NCBI GenBank assembly: GCA_034439735.1
Contig: JAWXAX010000018.1
Span: forward strand, 1 to 48,170
DNA: 48,170 nucleotides
Direction of reading: 5' to 3'
Source: Rhodothermales bacterium
GTDB lineage: Bacteria; Bacteroidota; Rhodothermia; Rhodothermales; JAHQVL01
The position numbers were made by a program, and so were the translations under genes. Below the pieces are notes generated by a model. The model saw nothing but the letters and a program-made list of their open reading frames with translations. It searched no databases and was not told the origin of the DNA. Positions 25,718 through 34,827 of the stretch are shown piece by piece. How positions within the stretch are numbered: position 1 is the first letter of the stretch; every line of letters starts with the position of its first letter.

Positions 25718-26607
25718 TACAGGAGCGAGAAGGAGACGCCCGTCGACAGCACCTGCTTCAGCTGCGCCTTGTCGCTGATGTCGAGGTCGTAGAACGTAAC
25801 GAACTCGAAGTTGACCGACAGCCAGCTATTCACCTTCATCGACACCAGGTTCTCCCAGCGGATGTCTGGCTGATCGAGTTGCGTAAAGCCGAAGAAGAAG
25901 CCCAGCGACGACTTCAGGACCACGTTTTTCACGAGCTCGCGATCGAGCTGGGAATACAGGTCGAAGCCGCCTTCCAGGCGCAAGGTCTCATCGATATCGT
26001 TGCCATACGCCTCACGCAGCTCCTCGATCGACACGATGGTCTCCTTGGCCGCGAGGCCGAAACGCTGCGAGAACCAGGGGACCGGCTGGTAGGCAAGACC
26101 GATGGTTTGTGTGGATGTCGCCGGCGAGAGGAAGGCCGAGACCCGCGTCTGGGGGCTGGTGCCATAATCAAACCCTTCCGCGAACTGGCTACGGAACGAG
26201 AAGGCGAGGATCGGATTGAGCGTCTTCCAGATGCGCTCGCCCTGGTACTGGGCGGAGCTTTCGAGGTGGATCAGGTCATCCGCCTTGCGTACATCCAGCG
26301 TATCCTGCTTCAGGAGACCAAAAGCAAAACGCAGCTTCCGCTTGCGCAGCCAGTGCTCCGTGTGCTTCATCTGTTCGCCGAGGATGCCGGTCGTAAAGGC
26401 GAGCGAGTTGATGCCGCCTTCGCTCCAGTTGCTGTAGGAGGCCTGGCTGCCGGCGAGGCTGGCGATGAGGCTATTCCGCCAGCCGGTGGTATCGACGACG
26501 GCATCCTGGGCGCGGGCGGAAGACGCAAAGGAAACAAGGGCAACGGCGAGGAGCGTCAGACCGCGAAAGATCGCACGGCCGGCACGCCCGGTAGTAGCAG
26601 TGTTCAT
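25717..26607 (-). CDS. DUF3078 outer-membrane barrel-like protein
   Basis: From ATG 26607 the protein is 296 residues. A signal peptide (basic start, then LTLLAVALVSFASSARA) precedes QDAVVDTTGWRNSL. The stretch ASYSNWSEGGINSLAF is the recognisable start of the Bacteroidota DUF3078 family, and the rest alternates as beta-strands to a C-terminal FSLL. The family has no assigned biochemical function and is thought to sit in the outer membrane. The open frame begins 31 codons earlier, but the signal peptide fixes the start. The stop codon coincides with the edge of the 147-bp repeat array, so the last codons may have been changed by that insertion. Confidence 0.86.
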   Translation of the reverse strand: MNTATTGRAGRAIFRGLTLLAVALVSFASSARAQDAVVDTTGWRNSLIASLAGSQASYSNWSEGGINSLAFTTGILGEQMKHTEHWLRKRKLRFAFGLLKQDTLDVRKADDLIHLESSAQYQGERIWKTLNPILAFSFRSQFAEGFDYGTSPQTRVSAFLSPATSTQTIGLAYQPVPWFSQRFGLAAKETIVSIEELREAYGNDIDETLRLEGGFDLYSQLDRELVKNVVLKSSLGFFFGFTQLDQPDIRWENLVSMKVNSWLSVNFEFVTFYDLDISDKAQLKQVLSTGVSFSLL

Positions 26608-26816
26608 GGCGTTAAGATTCCCAGAGGGGAGGATATTGATGGAATGATGGCGTTGGATACAGGCGTGGATCTGCGGGCCTGAAACGTACGGATCGGCCAT
26701 TAGGAGCCATGCTTCGCGCTTTTTTCATGCGGGGCGTTTTTCCAGCAGACGGAGGGGTATGTACTCTTTGTTTTCCACACGCCGGCGAAGGATCCATGAC
26801 GGTGTTGACGCTTTCT

Positions 26817-26830
26817 AAGGGGACCCCCTT
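26817..26830 (+). promoter_or_regulatory. Dyad before copA, candidate metal-responsive operator
   Basis: AAGGGG (26817-26822) and CCCCTT (26825-26830) form a perfect dyad 18 bp before the copA start, downstream of TTGACG (26805-26810). A dyad in a long -35/-10 spacer is typical of MerR/CueR-controlled copper promoters. The -10 (CATATC) is weak, however, and no regulator gene is adjacent. Confidence 0.35.
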
Positions 26831-26848
26831 CATATCCTCCCCATTGCC

Positions 26849-29323
26849 ATGCACACGCCGGCCCCGACAGCTACCGCCCCCGATGCGACCGAGTGGACAC
26901 TTCCCGTCGAAGGCATGGAGTGCGCCTCGTGTGCGGTGCGGATCGAAAAACAGCTTCGAAAGCGAACCGGGGTACTCGGGGCCTCGGTCAACCTGGCCAG
27001 CAACGAGGCGCGTATTTCGACCGCCGGCGGATCGGTTCACCTCAACGACCTGGTGGACACCATCGAGCGCACCGGTTTCCATGTCCCAAACCTCACTTTC
27101 GAGGCGCCACTGCGCCCGGATGCGTCTCCCGATGAAACGGCGCTCGAGGCGGTGTTCGAGCGTACAAACGGCGTCCTGACGGCGCGGATTGAGAATGACG
27201 GCATCGTGGTGCGATACGTGCCGGGGGTCGTCGAGCCGGCGGTGATTCAGGAACTGCTCGTCCTTCGCGGCTACATAGCGTCCGGCGCGCCGGCGGTGTC
27301 CGAGGTAGCATCGTTCGATCCACACGCGCTTGCGTTCCATAGTCTCTTCCGCCGTTTCCTGCTCGCGGCCGTCTGCACGCTTCCGGTGGCGATCCTCTCA
27401 ATGGCGCATGGCGCGCTCGACTTCCCGGGCGTGCACGTAGTCCTCCTGGTCCTGACGACCCCGGTGGTGGTCATCGCCGGCGGCCCGTTCTTCCAGAGCG
27501 CGTGGCGGTTGCTCCGTCACGGCGGGGCGGACATGAATACCCTGGTGGCCCTCGGCGTCGGCTCGGCGTATGGCTACAGCATGGCCGCGACGCTGGCTCC
27601 GGGTTGGTTCGAGGCCGCTTTTGGCCGCGCGCCGGACGTCTACTTCGAGGCGGCCGCCGTCATCGTCACGCTTATCCTCTTGGGCCGGCTGCTGGAGGCT
27701 CGGGCGAAACAGCGGACGAGCGAGGCGATCGAAAAACTCATCGATCTTCAGCCGGCGATTGCGCGGGCGCTGGTGGATGGGCGCGAAGTGGAGCTTCCCG
27801 TCGCCCAGGTAGCGGTGGGGCAGCGCCTCGTCGTGCGGCCCGGCGAGCGCATCGCGCTGGACGGCGTGATCGTCGAGGGCCAGTCCGCCGTGGATGAGAG
27901 CATGATCACGGGCGAGCCGCTGCCGGTCGAAAAAGAGCCCGGCAGCGCGGTGACCGGGGGGACGCTGAATCGCACGGGTGCGTTTGTCTTCGAGGTCAAG
28001 CGAATCGGGGCGGAGACGACGCTGCAGCAGATCGTCCGCTTCGTGCGGGATGCGCAGGGACGCAAGGCCCCCATTCAGCGCCTGGCCGACGTCGTCGCCG
28101 GCGTGTTCGTCCCGATCGTCCTGGGCATCGCCGTCCTCACCTTCATTCTATGGTCGATCTTCGGGCCGGAGCCGGCCACCGCCTACGCCCTCGTCGTGTT
28201 TGTCTCCGTCCTCATCATCGCCTGCCCCTGCGCCCTCGGCCTGGCGACGCCGACAGCCATCATGGTGGCCACCGGCAAAGCCGCAGAACACGGTCTGCTG
28301 GTGAAAGGGGGCGACGCGCTCGAGGCGCTGCACCGGGTCGACACCGTAGTGCTGGACAAAACCGGCACGCTGACCCTGGGAGCGCCGGAGCTGACCGATG
28401 TCGCGCCGGCCGGCGACTGGACCGCAGAGTCGCTGCTGCGTCTCGCGGCATCGGCCGAGCAACGATCCGAACACCCGGTCGCCCATGCCATCGTGCGCGC
28501 CGCGATAACGCAGGGGTTGGCGCTGAGCGCGCCATCCGCGTTCGCGTCGGCGACCGGCCTGGGGATCGAGGCCGTAGTGGAGGGCCGTCCGCTGGTCATC
28601 GGGAACGAGGCGTTCCTGGCGAAACAGGGCGTCGGCATCGACGCCCTCGCCAGCGTGGCCGAGGTGCTGCACGAGGCGGGCAAGACACTTGTCGCGGTCG
28701 CCGTCGACGGCCGGTTCGCGGGATTTCTGGCTATCGCGGATGCACCCCGGCCCACCTCCCGCGCGGCCGTCGCGGCCATGCGCCGACTGGGGATCGAGGT
28801 GATCATGCTCACGGGCGACCATGAGCGGCCGGCGCGGGCGATTGCCCGTGAGGTAGGCATCGACCGCGTCATCGCCGGCGTCCTGCCCGACGAAAAGGCC
28901 CGGACGATAGAACGGCTGCAGGCGGAAGGGCGCGTCGTGGCCATGGTGGGCGATGGCGTCAACGATGCGCCGGCGCTGGCGCTGGCGGATGTGGGCATCG
29001 CCATTGGCGGCGGCACCGATATCGCCATCGACGCGGCCGACGTCACGCTCATGCGCAGCGACCCGGGCGCACTGGTTGCGGCGTTTGCATTATCCGCCCG
29101 TACCATGCGTACGATCAAACAAAATCTGTTCTTTGCCTTTATCTACAACATCGTCGGCATCCCCATCGCCGCCGGGGCCCTGTACCCCGTGCTGGGTTGG
29201 CTCTTGAGTCCGATGATCGCCTCCGCCGCGATGGCGCTTTCGAGCGTCTCGGTGGTGACGAACAGCCTGCGGCTAAAGCGATGGAAGCCGGCGGATACCC
29301 CTACAACTGGACATCTCCCATGA
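26849..29323 (+). CDS. copA: Copper-exporting P1B-type ATPase
   Basis: The protein has 824 residues. An N-terminal heavy-metal domain has the metal motif GMECASC (residues 22-28). A second domain of the same fold at about 88-160 lacks any CxxC and looks degenerate. Eight membrane helices follow. The ion-channel motif is CPC ([12 protein letters not shown]), the phosphorylation site DKTGTLT, the nucleotide-binding SEHPVAHA and the hinge [10 protein letters not shown]. These define Cu(I)/Ag(I)-exporting P1B-1 ATPases of the inner membrane. Its TGA overlaps the ATG of a copper chaperone gene (ATGA), so the two are translationally coupled. Confidence 0.95.
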   Translation: MHTPAPTATAPDATEWTLPVEGMECASCAVRIEKQLRKRTGVLGASVNLASNEARISTAGGSVHLNDLVDTIERTGFHVPNLTFEAPLRPDASPDETALEAVFERTNGVLTARIENDGIVVRYVPGVVEPAVIQELLVLRGYIASGAPAVSEVASFDPHALAFHSLFRRFLLAAVCTLPVAILSMAHGALDFPGVHVVLLVLTTPVVVIAGGPFFQSAWRLLRHGGADMNTLVALGVGSAYGYSMAATLAPGWFEAAFGRAPDVYFEAAAVIVTLILLGRLLEARAKQRTSEAIEKLIDLQPAIARALVDGREVELPVAQVAVGQRLVVRPGERIALDGVIVEGQSAVDESMITGEPLPVEKEPGSAVTGGTLNRTGAFVFEVKRIGAETTLQQIVRFVRDAQGRKAPIQRLADVVAGVFVPIVLGIAVLTFILWSIFGPEPATAYALVVFVSVLIIACPCALGLATPTAIMVATGKAAEHGLLVKGGDALEALHRVDTVVLDKTGTLTLGAPELTDVAPAGDWTAESLLRLAASAEQRSEHPVAHAIVRAAITQGLALSAPSAFASATGLGIEAVVEGRPLVIGNEAFLAKQGVGIDALASVAEVLHEAGKTLVAVAVDGRFAGFLAIADAPRPTSRAAVAAMRRLGIEVIMLTGDHERPARAIAREVGIDRVIAGVLPDEKARTIERLQAEGRVVAMVGDGVNDAPALALADVGIAIGGGTDIAIDAADVTLMRSDPGALVAAFALSARTMRTIKQNLFFAFIYNIVGIPIAAGALYPVLGWLLSPMIASAAMALSSVSVVTNSLRLKRWKPADTPTTGHLP

Positions 29324-29535
29324 GCATCAAAAAAGAAACCCTCAAGATAAATGGAATGAGCTGCGGCGGCTGCGTGAAATCGGTCACCCGGGCGCTTACG
29401 CAGACGGAAGGCGTGACGGTCGAACGCGTGGAAATCGGCCTCGCGGAGATCACCTACGATCCGGCCCTGGTAACCCCCGAAGCGATCGCTGCAGCCATCG
29501 ACGAAGCCGGGTTCGAGTTAGCGGAAGGGGTTTAA
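29320..29535 (+). CDS. copZ: CopZ-like heavy-metal-associated chaperone
   Basis: This 71-residue single HMA domain has a beta-alpha-beta-beta-alpha-beta pattern: [19 protein letters not shown] carries the copper-binding MSCGGC motif. The rest ([19 protein letters not shown], then [10 protein letters not shown]) matches the family. It starts inside the copA stop codon (ATGA), which fixes this start against longer frames. It probably delivers Cu(I) to the N-terminal domain of CopA in the cytoplasm. Confidence 0.92.
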   Translation: MSIKKETLKINGMSCGGCVKSVTRALTQTEGVTVERVEIGLAEITYDPALVTPEAIAAAIDEAGFELAEGV

Positions 29536-29600
29536 GGTTCGAGGTTCAAGGTCCAAGGGATTTGGTCCATTAAACCTTAGACTCCGAACCATAAACCCTC
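29531..29600. repeat. TTTAAGGTTCGA-type imperfect palindrome between convergent genes
   Basis: The left part (GGTTTAAGGTTCGAGG, then TTCAAGG) is roughly complementary to the right part (CCTTAGACTCCGAACC, then ATAAACCC). This gives an imperfect hairpin between copZ and the SDR gene that may serve as a terminator. Related sequence occurs at 41264-41290 and 34149-34168. Confidence 0.55.
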
Positions 29601-30301
29601 TACACGTCCCCAAGCCTCGGCCGTAGGATGAGCTCTTCCACGACGGTGCGGTCGCTAAGGCGGTAGACGTCCAGCAGCGCTTGAGCGATGTCTTCCGCCG
29701 GCATAAAGCGTTCTTCGGGAAGATCGACGCCTTCCCAGCTGGGCGTGAACGTGGCGCCAGGGAGCAGGGCGGTGACGCGCAGGCCGTGCGACTTCGTTTC
29801 TTCGCGCACGCTCCGCGCCAGCCCAAGCAGCCCGTGTTTGGCCGCGCAGTAGGCGGCGCCGGCGGCATAGGCGCGGATGGACGCGACGGAAGCCATGTAA
29901 AAGAGATGACCGTTGCCCCGCCGGATCATCGGCTCGAGGAACGCGCGGGTGACCAGGAAGGCACTGGTGAGGTTGACGTCGATCTGCCGGCGAAAGGCCT
30001 CGGCGGAGGTCTCGAGGATCGAGCCGGGCTCGAATACGCCGGCGTTATTGACCACCACATCCGGAGCACCCCACACCGTCTGCACGGCCCGCGCCATCGC
30101 GGCGACCTGTTCATCGACTACGACATCACAAATAAACACCTCCGCCAGGGCGCCGGCCGCGCGGCACGCCCGGGCCACGGCTTCCAGTTTTTCGGCGTTG
30201 CGGGCAACAAGTGCGAGGCGAACGCCGGGCTCGCCGGCGAAGGCGAGCGCGATGGCGGCGCCGATACCCTGGCTGGCGCCGGTGATGACGACGACCGGCA
30301 T
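29600..30301 (-). CDS. SDR-family oxidoreductase, probable pterin (sepiapterin-type) reductase
   Basis: The protein has 233 residues with NADP-binding TGASQGIG (7-14), NNAG (85-88) and the catalytic Ser138, Tyr151 and Lys155 (YCAAKHG), a classical short-chain dehydrogenase. It starts one base after the stop of folE, and the operon begins with a 6-pyruvoyl-tetrahydropterin synthase. In that order the natural third step is reduction of 6-pyruvoyl-tetrahydropterin to tetrahydrobiopterin. SDR sequence alone cannot prove the substrate, and generic 3-oxoacyl-type annotation is the alternative. The SDR family is certain; the pterin role is inferred from operon structure. Confidence 0.85.
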   Translation of the reverse strand: MPVVVITGASQGIGAAIALAFAGEPGVRLALVARNAEKLEAVARACRAAGALAEVFICDVVVDEQVAAMARAVQTVWGAPDVVVNNAGVFEPGSILETSAEAFRRQIDVNLTSAFLVTRAFLEPMIRRGNGHLFYMASVASIRAYAAGAAYCAAKHGLLGLARSVREETKSHGLRVTALLPGATFTPSWEGVDLPEERFMPAEDIAQALLDVYRLSDRTVVEELILRPRLGDV

Positions 30302-30302
30302 A

Positions 30303-30953
30303 TCAGTGGCTGCCGATCAGACGCATGAACTCGGTCCGCGTCGCGTCCCGGTGAAATTCGCCGCTGACGGCGCTGGTCGTGGTAGTCGAATTCTGCTTTT
30401 CCGCCCCGCGCATCATCATGCACAGGTGCTGAGCCTCGATGACCACCGCGACACCGAGGGGCTTGATGACCTCATCGATGGCATCGCGAATCTGGAGGGT
30501 GAGGCGTTCCTGGACCTGGAGCCGGCGGGCGAACACATCCACGATACGCGGCAGCTTGCTCAAGCCCACGATCTTCCCGTTTGGGATGTAGGCGACGTGC
30601 GCCTTTCCAAAAAACGGCAGCATGTGGTGCTCGCACAGGGAATACAGTTCGATGTTCTTTACGAGGATCATCTCGCTATAATCCTCCTCGAACAACGCGG
30701 CCGACAGGATCGCATGGGGATCCATCGCATACCCCTGGGTGAGGAACTGGTACGCTTTCGCCACCCGCTCGGGCGTCTTGAGAATACCCTCTCGCTCCGT
30801 ATCCTCGCCGATGAGCTCGAGAATGCCGGATACATGGTTGGCAATGGACCGCGTGACGTCCGGCGTATACCGTTCTTCACGGGTGTAGAGTGTGTCGAAG
30901 GTCGTATGCGCCGACCCATTTGAATCGTGTGATTCCGTCTTTTTCTTCTTCAT
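30303..30953 (-). CDS. folE: GTP cyclohydrolase I
   Basis: From ATG 30953 the protein is 216 residues. A Lys-rich, disordered N-terminus precedes the conserved T-fold enzyme. Zinc and catalytic residues appear in [21 protein letters not shown], split here as SLCEHH and FFGKAHVAY. The second zinc cysteine lies in [10 protein letters not shown], and SEFHRDATR-like [16 protein letters not shown] closes it. The enzyme converts GTP to 7,8-dihydroneopterin triphosphate, the entry point to both folate and biopterin. It lies 32 bp after the PTPS gene and 1 bp before the SDR gene, pointing to tetrahydrobiopterin rather than folate alone. Confidence 0.95.
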   Translation of the reverse strand: MKKKKTESHDSNGSAHTTFDTLYTREERYTPDVTRSIANHVSGILELIGEDTEREGILKTPERVAKAYQFLTQGYAMDPHAILSAALFEEDYSEMILVKNIELYSLCEHHMLPFFGKAHVAYIPNGKIVGLSKLPRIVDVFARRLQVQERLTLQIRDAIDEVIKPLGVAVVIEAQHLCMMMRGAEKQNSTTTTSAVSGEFHRDATRTEFMRLIGSH

Positions 30954-30985
30954 TGAAGTAGGATAGATAGAGGGATCGGGGGGCG

Positions 30986-31399
30986 TCATTCTCCCCGATA
31001 TTCGGCCACGTTGCGCTCCGTTTCGTAGAGGCGGATGGCATGCAACCGGCCCGCCGGGACCACGTCGACGAGTTGCCGCCAGATGGCCACCACTACGTTT
31101 TCGGTGGATGGCAGGATGCCCTGCATGAAATCGACATCTAGATTGAGGTTGGCGTGATCCACCTTGTCGAGCACCGTTTTTTCGATCAGCTGCTTGAGCA
31201 CACCCAGGTCGATCACGTAGCCGGTTTCAGGATCCGGCTCGCCAGCGACGGTCACTTCCAGCGTATAGTTGTGGCCGTGCCAGTTCGGATTGTTACACTT
31301 CCCATAGGTACGACGATTCCACTCGTCGGTCCGCTCCGGGTTGTGCAGGCGATGGGCCGCGTTAAAATGGACGACGCGGGTCACGTAAACGGTAGGCAT
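30986..31399 (-). CDS. 6-pyruvoyl-tetrahydropterin synthase (PTPS-II type)
   Basis: From ATG 31399 the protein is 137 residues. Zinc ligands are His16, His41 and His43, and the catalytic set is Cys35, Asp81 and His82, with pterin-anchoring Glu126. All intervals match mammalian PTPS. The C-x5-HGH spacing (CNNPNWHGH) is the PTPS-II signature, whereas queuosine-pathway QueD has C-x3-HGH. Long stretches ([24 protein letters not shown]) resemble the animal enzyme. It therefore should convert dihydroneopterin triphosphate to 6-pyruvoyl-tetrahydropterin. It is first in an operon with folE and an SDR gene. Automated annotation as QueD is the main alternative; the frame upstream of 31399 is not conserved. 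Confidence 0.9.
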   Translation of the reverse strand: MPTVYVTRVVHFNAAHRLHNPERTDEWNRRTYGKCNNPNWHGHNYTLEVTVAGEPDPETGYVIDLGVLKQLIEKTVLDKVDHANLNLDVDFMQGILPSTENVVVAIWRQLVDVVPAGRLHAIRLYETERNVAEYRGE

Positions 31400-31677
31400 G
31401 ATCACTCCGGACGATTGGGTAGCTCGGTGGCGGTTTTCAGCGTCGGACGTACTACGCCATACTACACAGTGCGCGAGCGGTGGTGACCAGCAACAGGGCC
31501 GCCTATTTCCTGCACGCGAGCCCGATGCTAACACGCGAGCGTTGAAATCGGTCCCGTTTGCGGTGACCGTCGGAAAGCAGGCATTCTGCCGGCCGCTGAA
31601 ACGGAGTATCGGCAATCGAGTATCTCAGCTTCACCGATCCGCCGATCGCCTTTTTCCAGCCATCGTGTTGACCGTCC

Positions 31678-32022
31678 ATGCCTGATAAAACACTCTTTCA
31701 GAAAATCGCCGACCGTGAGATCCCCGCCGAACTCGTCTATGAAGATGCGCAGAGTTTCGCGATTCGGGACATCCACCCGCAGGCGCCGACGCACCTCTTG
31801 ATCGTGCCGAGAAAGCCGATTCCGAGTCTGGATGATCTGGAGGAGGGGGACGAAACGCTTGTGGGGCATCTATTTACGGTGGCCCGCCTCCTGGCGGCGC
31901 GTGAGGGTCTCACGCACGGGTATCGAACCGTGTTTAATTGCGGGCCGGCCGCCGGCCAGACGGTGCCCCATCTCCATCTCCATCTTCTGGGCGGGCGCAC
32001 GCTCACCTGGCCCCCGGGATGA
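31678..32022 (+). CDS. HIT-family (HinT-like) nucleotide hydrolase
   Basis: The protein has 114 residues, full length for HinT. It begins TLFQKIADREIPAELVYED and ends with the histidine triad VPHLHLHLLGGR (H-x-H-x-H). Such enzymes hydrolyse purine nucleoside phosphoramidates and acyl-adenylates in the cytoplasm. Its TGA overlaps the ATG of the following exported protein gene (ATGA), an unusual partner. Confidence 0.95.
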   Translation: MPDKTLFQKIADREIPAELVYEDAQSFAIRDIHPQAPTHLLIVPRKPIPSLDDLEEGDETLVGHLFTVARLLAAREGLTHGYRTVFNCGPAAGQTVPHLHLHLLGGRTLTWPPG

Positions 32023-34082
32023 CGCGGCATGCCAACACCTCCTCCCGCATCGGGAGCCCTCTTTCCCTGCCGCTCGCTCTGACACTGGCGGTGCTGGCGG
32101 CCTGGATCGCCTTTCTGCCGCGTCTCTCTCTGTCGCAGGCGCCCGGCGCCGCGACGATCGGGTATGAGCGCGAGATCAACCGATACCGCTGGACGGCGCA
32201 CCTGGACGTGGACGAGCGCGCCGGCGCCTGGCAGGTGCAGGCCGTCAATCGGTTTGCGTCGGACGCCTATGTGTTGTTCGACAACCGATTGAGCTTCCGG
32301 GACGAGGACCGGTTTCGGTGGGCGCTCACGCGGCCGGCAAAAGGCAAGGTGGCGGCGGGATTCCGCGGATCGACCGCCTGGTTCAGCCAGAGTCGTGTCC
32401 TCCAGCAATCGATAGCCGGCGTGTTACCCATCACCCCCTCCCGGTGGATGCTCCTCGAGCCGGCGCTGGGCGTCACGCTCGACCAGCGGCCCGGGGCGAT
32501 CAACAGCGAGGGGTTTTCGCCGTTGCGGCGGGACGCCGGCCCGATGTTCGGAGGGCGCATCCAGCTGACGCCCGGCGAAATCGACGGCTACCGCATCCGG
32601 CTGGCGAGCGAGGCCAACCTCCAGCTCATCACGCCCCGACGCGGCCGGCTCCTACAGGTCGATGGAGCCGTAGAGCGTCTGTTCGACCAGACGCGGTTCG
32701 CTACCCGCCTCACCTACAGCAACGTCCGCCGCGACGCCTATCAGGCCGTCTCCTTCCTTAACCGCGACGCCATCACCGCTGCCGCTCCCGAAACGGTGGA
32801 GGCCACAACCAGCGATACGCTCGCGGCAGGCTTCGACCTCTCCACCCCCATCGCCCGGGGCCTCACCCTCGCCGGCCGGTTCGACCTCGGGGCCAACAAC
32901 CGGATCGTCCGTACCTTCCACGCCCCCGACGACGCCCTCTTTTTTGACACCGACTTTCACCGCCGATCGATCGATGTCGAAGCCGGGTTACGGTATACCT
33001 CACAACCCGTGCAGTCCTCGCTCACCTTCAGCATCGGCGCTGAAACCGAGGCCCGCACGCTGGCCAACCGCGACGCGTTGCCGCCGGCGCAGGCCGCGCA
33101 AAAAGGAGCGTTGCTGGAACAGGCGGACTATGACCGAAACTTCTACACGCTCCAGCTTCGCACCCAGGCCTCCCTCACGTCTCGCCTCACCGTGCTGACG
33201 GAAGGTACGGCCACCATCCTGCGGCACGATACACCGGTCCTCAATCAGGACGACCGCGACGAGGTCTTTTTTAACGGCCAGGTCGGCCTCCAGTACCAGA
33301 TCAACCCCGCTCTGATCGCGGATATCCGCCTGCTCAGTTCCTATTACCACACCGTGTATCTCAAGGCTCAGCGTTCGGCCGAGAACAGTGTGCAGCGATC
33401 CCTACGGCTGCGGCCCAATCTAACCTGGACTCCCACGCCGTCCACCCGCGCCCAGATCGGCTCCGAGGTGCGGGCGACGTATACGGTGGACGATTACGTG
33501 CTGGAGGGCCGGCGGCCCCAGGACCAATCCGCCCGCGAATTGCGCTATGACGGCACACTCGAGCAGGACATCGGTTCGGGGATGCGGGTGCTGGCGGAGG
33601 GGACCCTCAGCGACCTTCGCCTCGGCCGTTTTTTCCAGGATCGTTTTGCCGAGATTCCATTCGACACCCTGCGAACGTACGGCGGCCGGCTCCAGCTTCA
33701 GGCCGGCCGGCGTGTGGTAGCCCGCGCCGGCGTCCGATTTTTTATCCGGACCGATTATGACCGGGCGACGACGGTGCGGTATCGCCGGGTGGACGACGCC
33801 GGTGCGTTGTTGCTGGATGAGGGTGGAGCCGCGGTCCGCACCACTGTCACCCGGCCCGGCCGGCGTTGGATCGAGCAGATCGGCCCGACCGGCGCCATTG
33901 ATTACCGCATGCTCGGGGGTGGCAGCCTGCGCTTTGAGGGCTGGCTCAACCTCCAACGCATCCGTTACCGGCTCTATGGGGATCTCCCTGAAGAATCCGC
34001 CGCCCACATCCGCGCCGAGGCGCGCCGGGGCAGCCGGCGCTATATTCCCAACCTGGCCGTGACGGTGGTCTGGCCGTTGTAA
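32019..34082 (+). CDS. Exported outer-membrane beta-barrel-like protein, unknown
   Basis: From ATG 32019, which overlaps the HIT gene stop, the protein is 687 residues. The signal sequence is PLSLPLALTLAVLAAWIAFLPRLSLS, broken here at LALTLAVLAAW, with cleavage near QAPGA. The mature chain is dominated by amphipathic strands with Arg/Thr/Tyr-rich turns and ends with the hydrophobic strand IPNLAVTVVWPL, as in a large barrel. I recognise no named family. Starts upstream of 32019 would lie inside the HIT gene. Translational coupling to a HIT protein suggests shared expression, not necessarily shared function. Confidence 0.8.
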   Translation: MTRHANTSSRIGSPLSLPLALTLAVLAAWIAFLPRLSLSQAPGAATIGYEREINRYRWTAHLDVDERAGAWQVQAVNRFASDAYVLFDNRLSFRDEDRFRWALTRPAKGKVAAGFRGSTAWFSQSRVLQQSIAGVLPITPSRWMLLEPALGVTLDQRPGAINSEGFSPLRRDAGPMFGGRIQLTPGEIDGYRIRLASEANLQLITPRRGRLLQVDGAVERLFDQTRFATRLTYSNVRRDAYQAVSFLNRDAITAAAPETVEATTSDTLAAGFDLSTPIARGLTLAGRFDLGANNRIVRTFHAPDDALFFDTDFHRRSIDVEAGLRYTSQPVQSSLTFSIGAETEARTLANRDALPPAQAAQKGALLEQADYDRNFYTLQLRTQASLTSRLTVLTEGTATILRHDTPVLNQDDRDEVFFNGQVGLQYQINPALIADIRLLSSYYHTVYLKAQRSAENSVQRSLRLRPNLTWTPTPSTRAQIGSEVRATYTVDDYVLEGRRPQDQSARELRYDGTLEQDIGSGMRVLAEGTLSDLRLGRFFQDRFAEIPFDTLRTYGGRLQLQAGRRVVARAGVRFFIRTDYDRATTVRYRRVDDAGALLLDEGGAAVRTTVTRPGRRWIEQIGPTGAIDYRMLGGGSLRFEGWLNLQRIRYRLYGDLPEESAAHIRAEARRGSRRYIPNLAVTVVWPL

Positions 34083-34092
34083 GGCTTAAGAA

Positions 34093-34141
34093 GATTAGCG
34101 ATTAGCGATTAGCGATTAGCGATTAGCGATTAGCGATTAGC
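34093..34141. repeat. Seven perfect GATTAGC heptamer repeats
   Basis: GATTAGC is repeated seven times without mismatch (34093-34141), followed by a broken GAATAAA copy. It lies between the exported protein gene and coaE, 28 bp before the coaE TTG start, next to TTAAACC-type repeat sequence. A degenerate relative (ATTAGCGAGTAGCGATT) occurs at 18121. Confidence 0.95.
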
Positions 34142-34169
34142 GAATAAACCCATTAAACCTTAAACCCTC

Positions 34170-34772
34170 TTGAAATCCCTCGGCGTCACAGGCGGTATCG
34201 GCAGCGGCAAGACGACGGTGTGTCGGATGCTGGAAGGGATGGGGGCGGAGGTGTTTTACGCAGACGCGGAGGCTCGGCGGTTGATGAACGACGATGCGGA
34301 GTTGCGGAAAGAGCTGGTAGCGGCGTTTGGGGAGCGGGTGTACGACGCCGCGGGACGGCTCGACCGGGCGTATCTCGCTCGGGAAGTCTTTGGCGACTCC
34401 GAGCGGCTGGCGCGACTCAACGGGCTGGTTCATCCGCGGGTGCGACGGGCGCTGCAGGAACGCAAGGCCGGCGCCGCACATCGCGGGGCACCGCTACTGG
34501 TCTACGAGGCGGCACTGATCTACGAGACGGGAGGTGAACGGTATGTCGACGCCGTGGCGGTGGTGCAGGCGCCTGTCGCCCTTCGAATCGAGCGCGTGAC
34601 GACGCGGGACGGCGTGGAGGCGCATCAGGTGGAGGCGCGCATGCAGCACCAGTTGCCGCCCGAAACGCTTCGGGAGCGGGCCGACTTCCTCATCGAGAAC
34701 GACGGCGACCTGGAGCACCTGCGCCGGCAGACGGAAGCGCTATACCGGCGGATGGTAGTACGTTCCGAGTGA
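34170..34772 (+). CDS. coaE: Dephospho-CoA kinase
   Basis: The protein has 200 residues, normal for CoaE, which phosphorylates dephospho-CoA in the last step of coenzyme A synthesis. The P-loop is GVTGGIGSGKTTV (residues 5-17). The conserved YADAEARRLM, VHPRVRR and LVYEAALIYETG (the usual DVPLLFE region) follow. The start codon is TTG at 34170, since no ATG lies in frame before the P-loop. The start lies directly after repeat DNA (heptamers and ATTAAACCTTAAACC), so the native leader has probably been replaced. Confidence 0.93.
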   Translation: MKSLGVTGGIGSGKTTVCRMLEGMGAEVFYADAEARRLMNDDAELRKELVAAFGERVYDAAGRLDRAYLAREVFGDSERLARLNGLVHPRVRRALQERKAGAAHRGAPLLVYEAALIYETGGERYVDAVAVVQAPVALRIERVTTRDGVEAHQVEARMQHQLPPETLRERADFLIENDGDLEHLRRQTEALYRRMVVRSE

Positions 34773-34773
34773 C

Positions 34774-34812
34774 GAGTTCCGGGTTCTGAGTGGTTCTCGG
34801 AACCCGGAACTC
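34774..34812. terminator. Inverted repeat between convergent coaE and glutamine synthetase genes
   Basis: A perfect 13-bp inverted repeat (GAGTTCCGGGTTC 34774-34786 with its complement at 34800-34812) encloses a 13-nt loop. There is no long T tract. Its placement after two convergent stops suggests a transcription end; a dispersed repeat is the alternative. Confidence 0.55.
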
Positions 34813-34827
34813 CCTACACGGAATGCC

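Noticed and set aside
25216-26682. 488-codon plus-strand open frame across the 147-bp repeats and DUF3078 gene
   Set aside because: It is open only because the repeat length is a multiple of three and because it runs antisense to the DUF3078 gene; the repeated peptide does not look like a protein domain.
30986-31399. QueD (queuosine pathway) identity for the PTPS-like protein
   Set aside because: The cysteine-to-HGH spacing is five residues rather than three, and neighbours are GTP cyclohydrolase I and an SDR rather than queC/queE.
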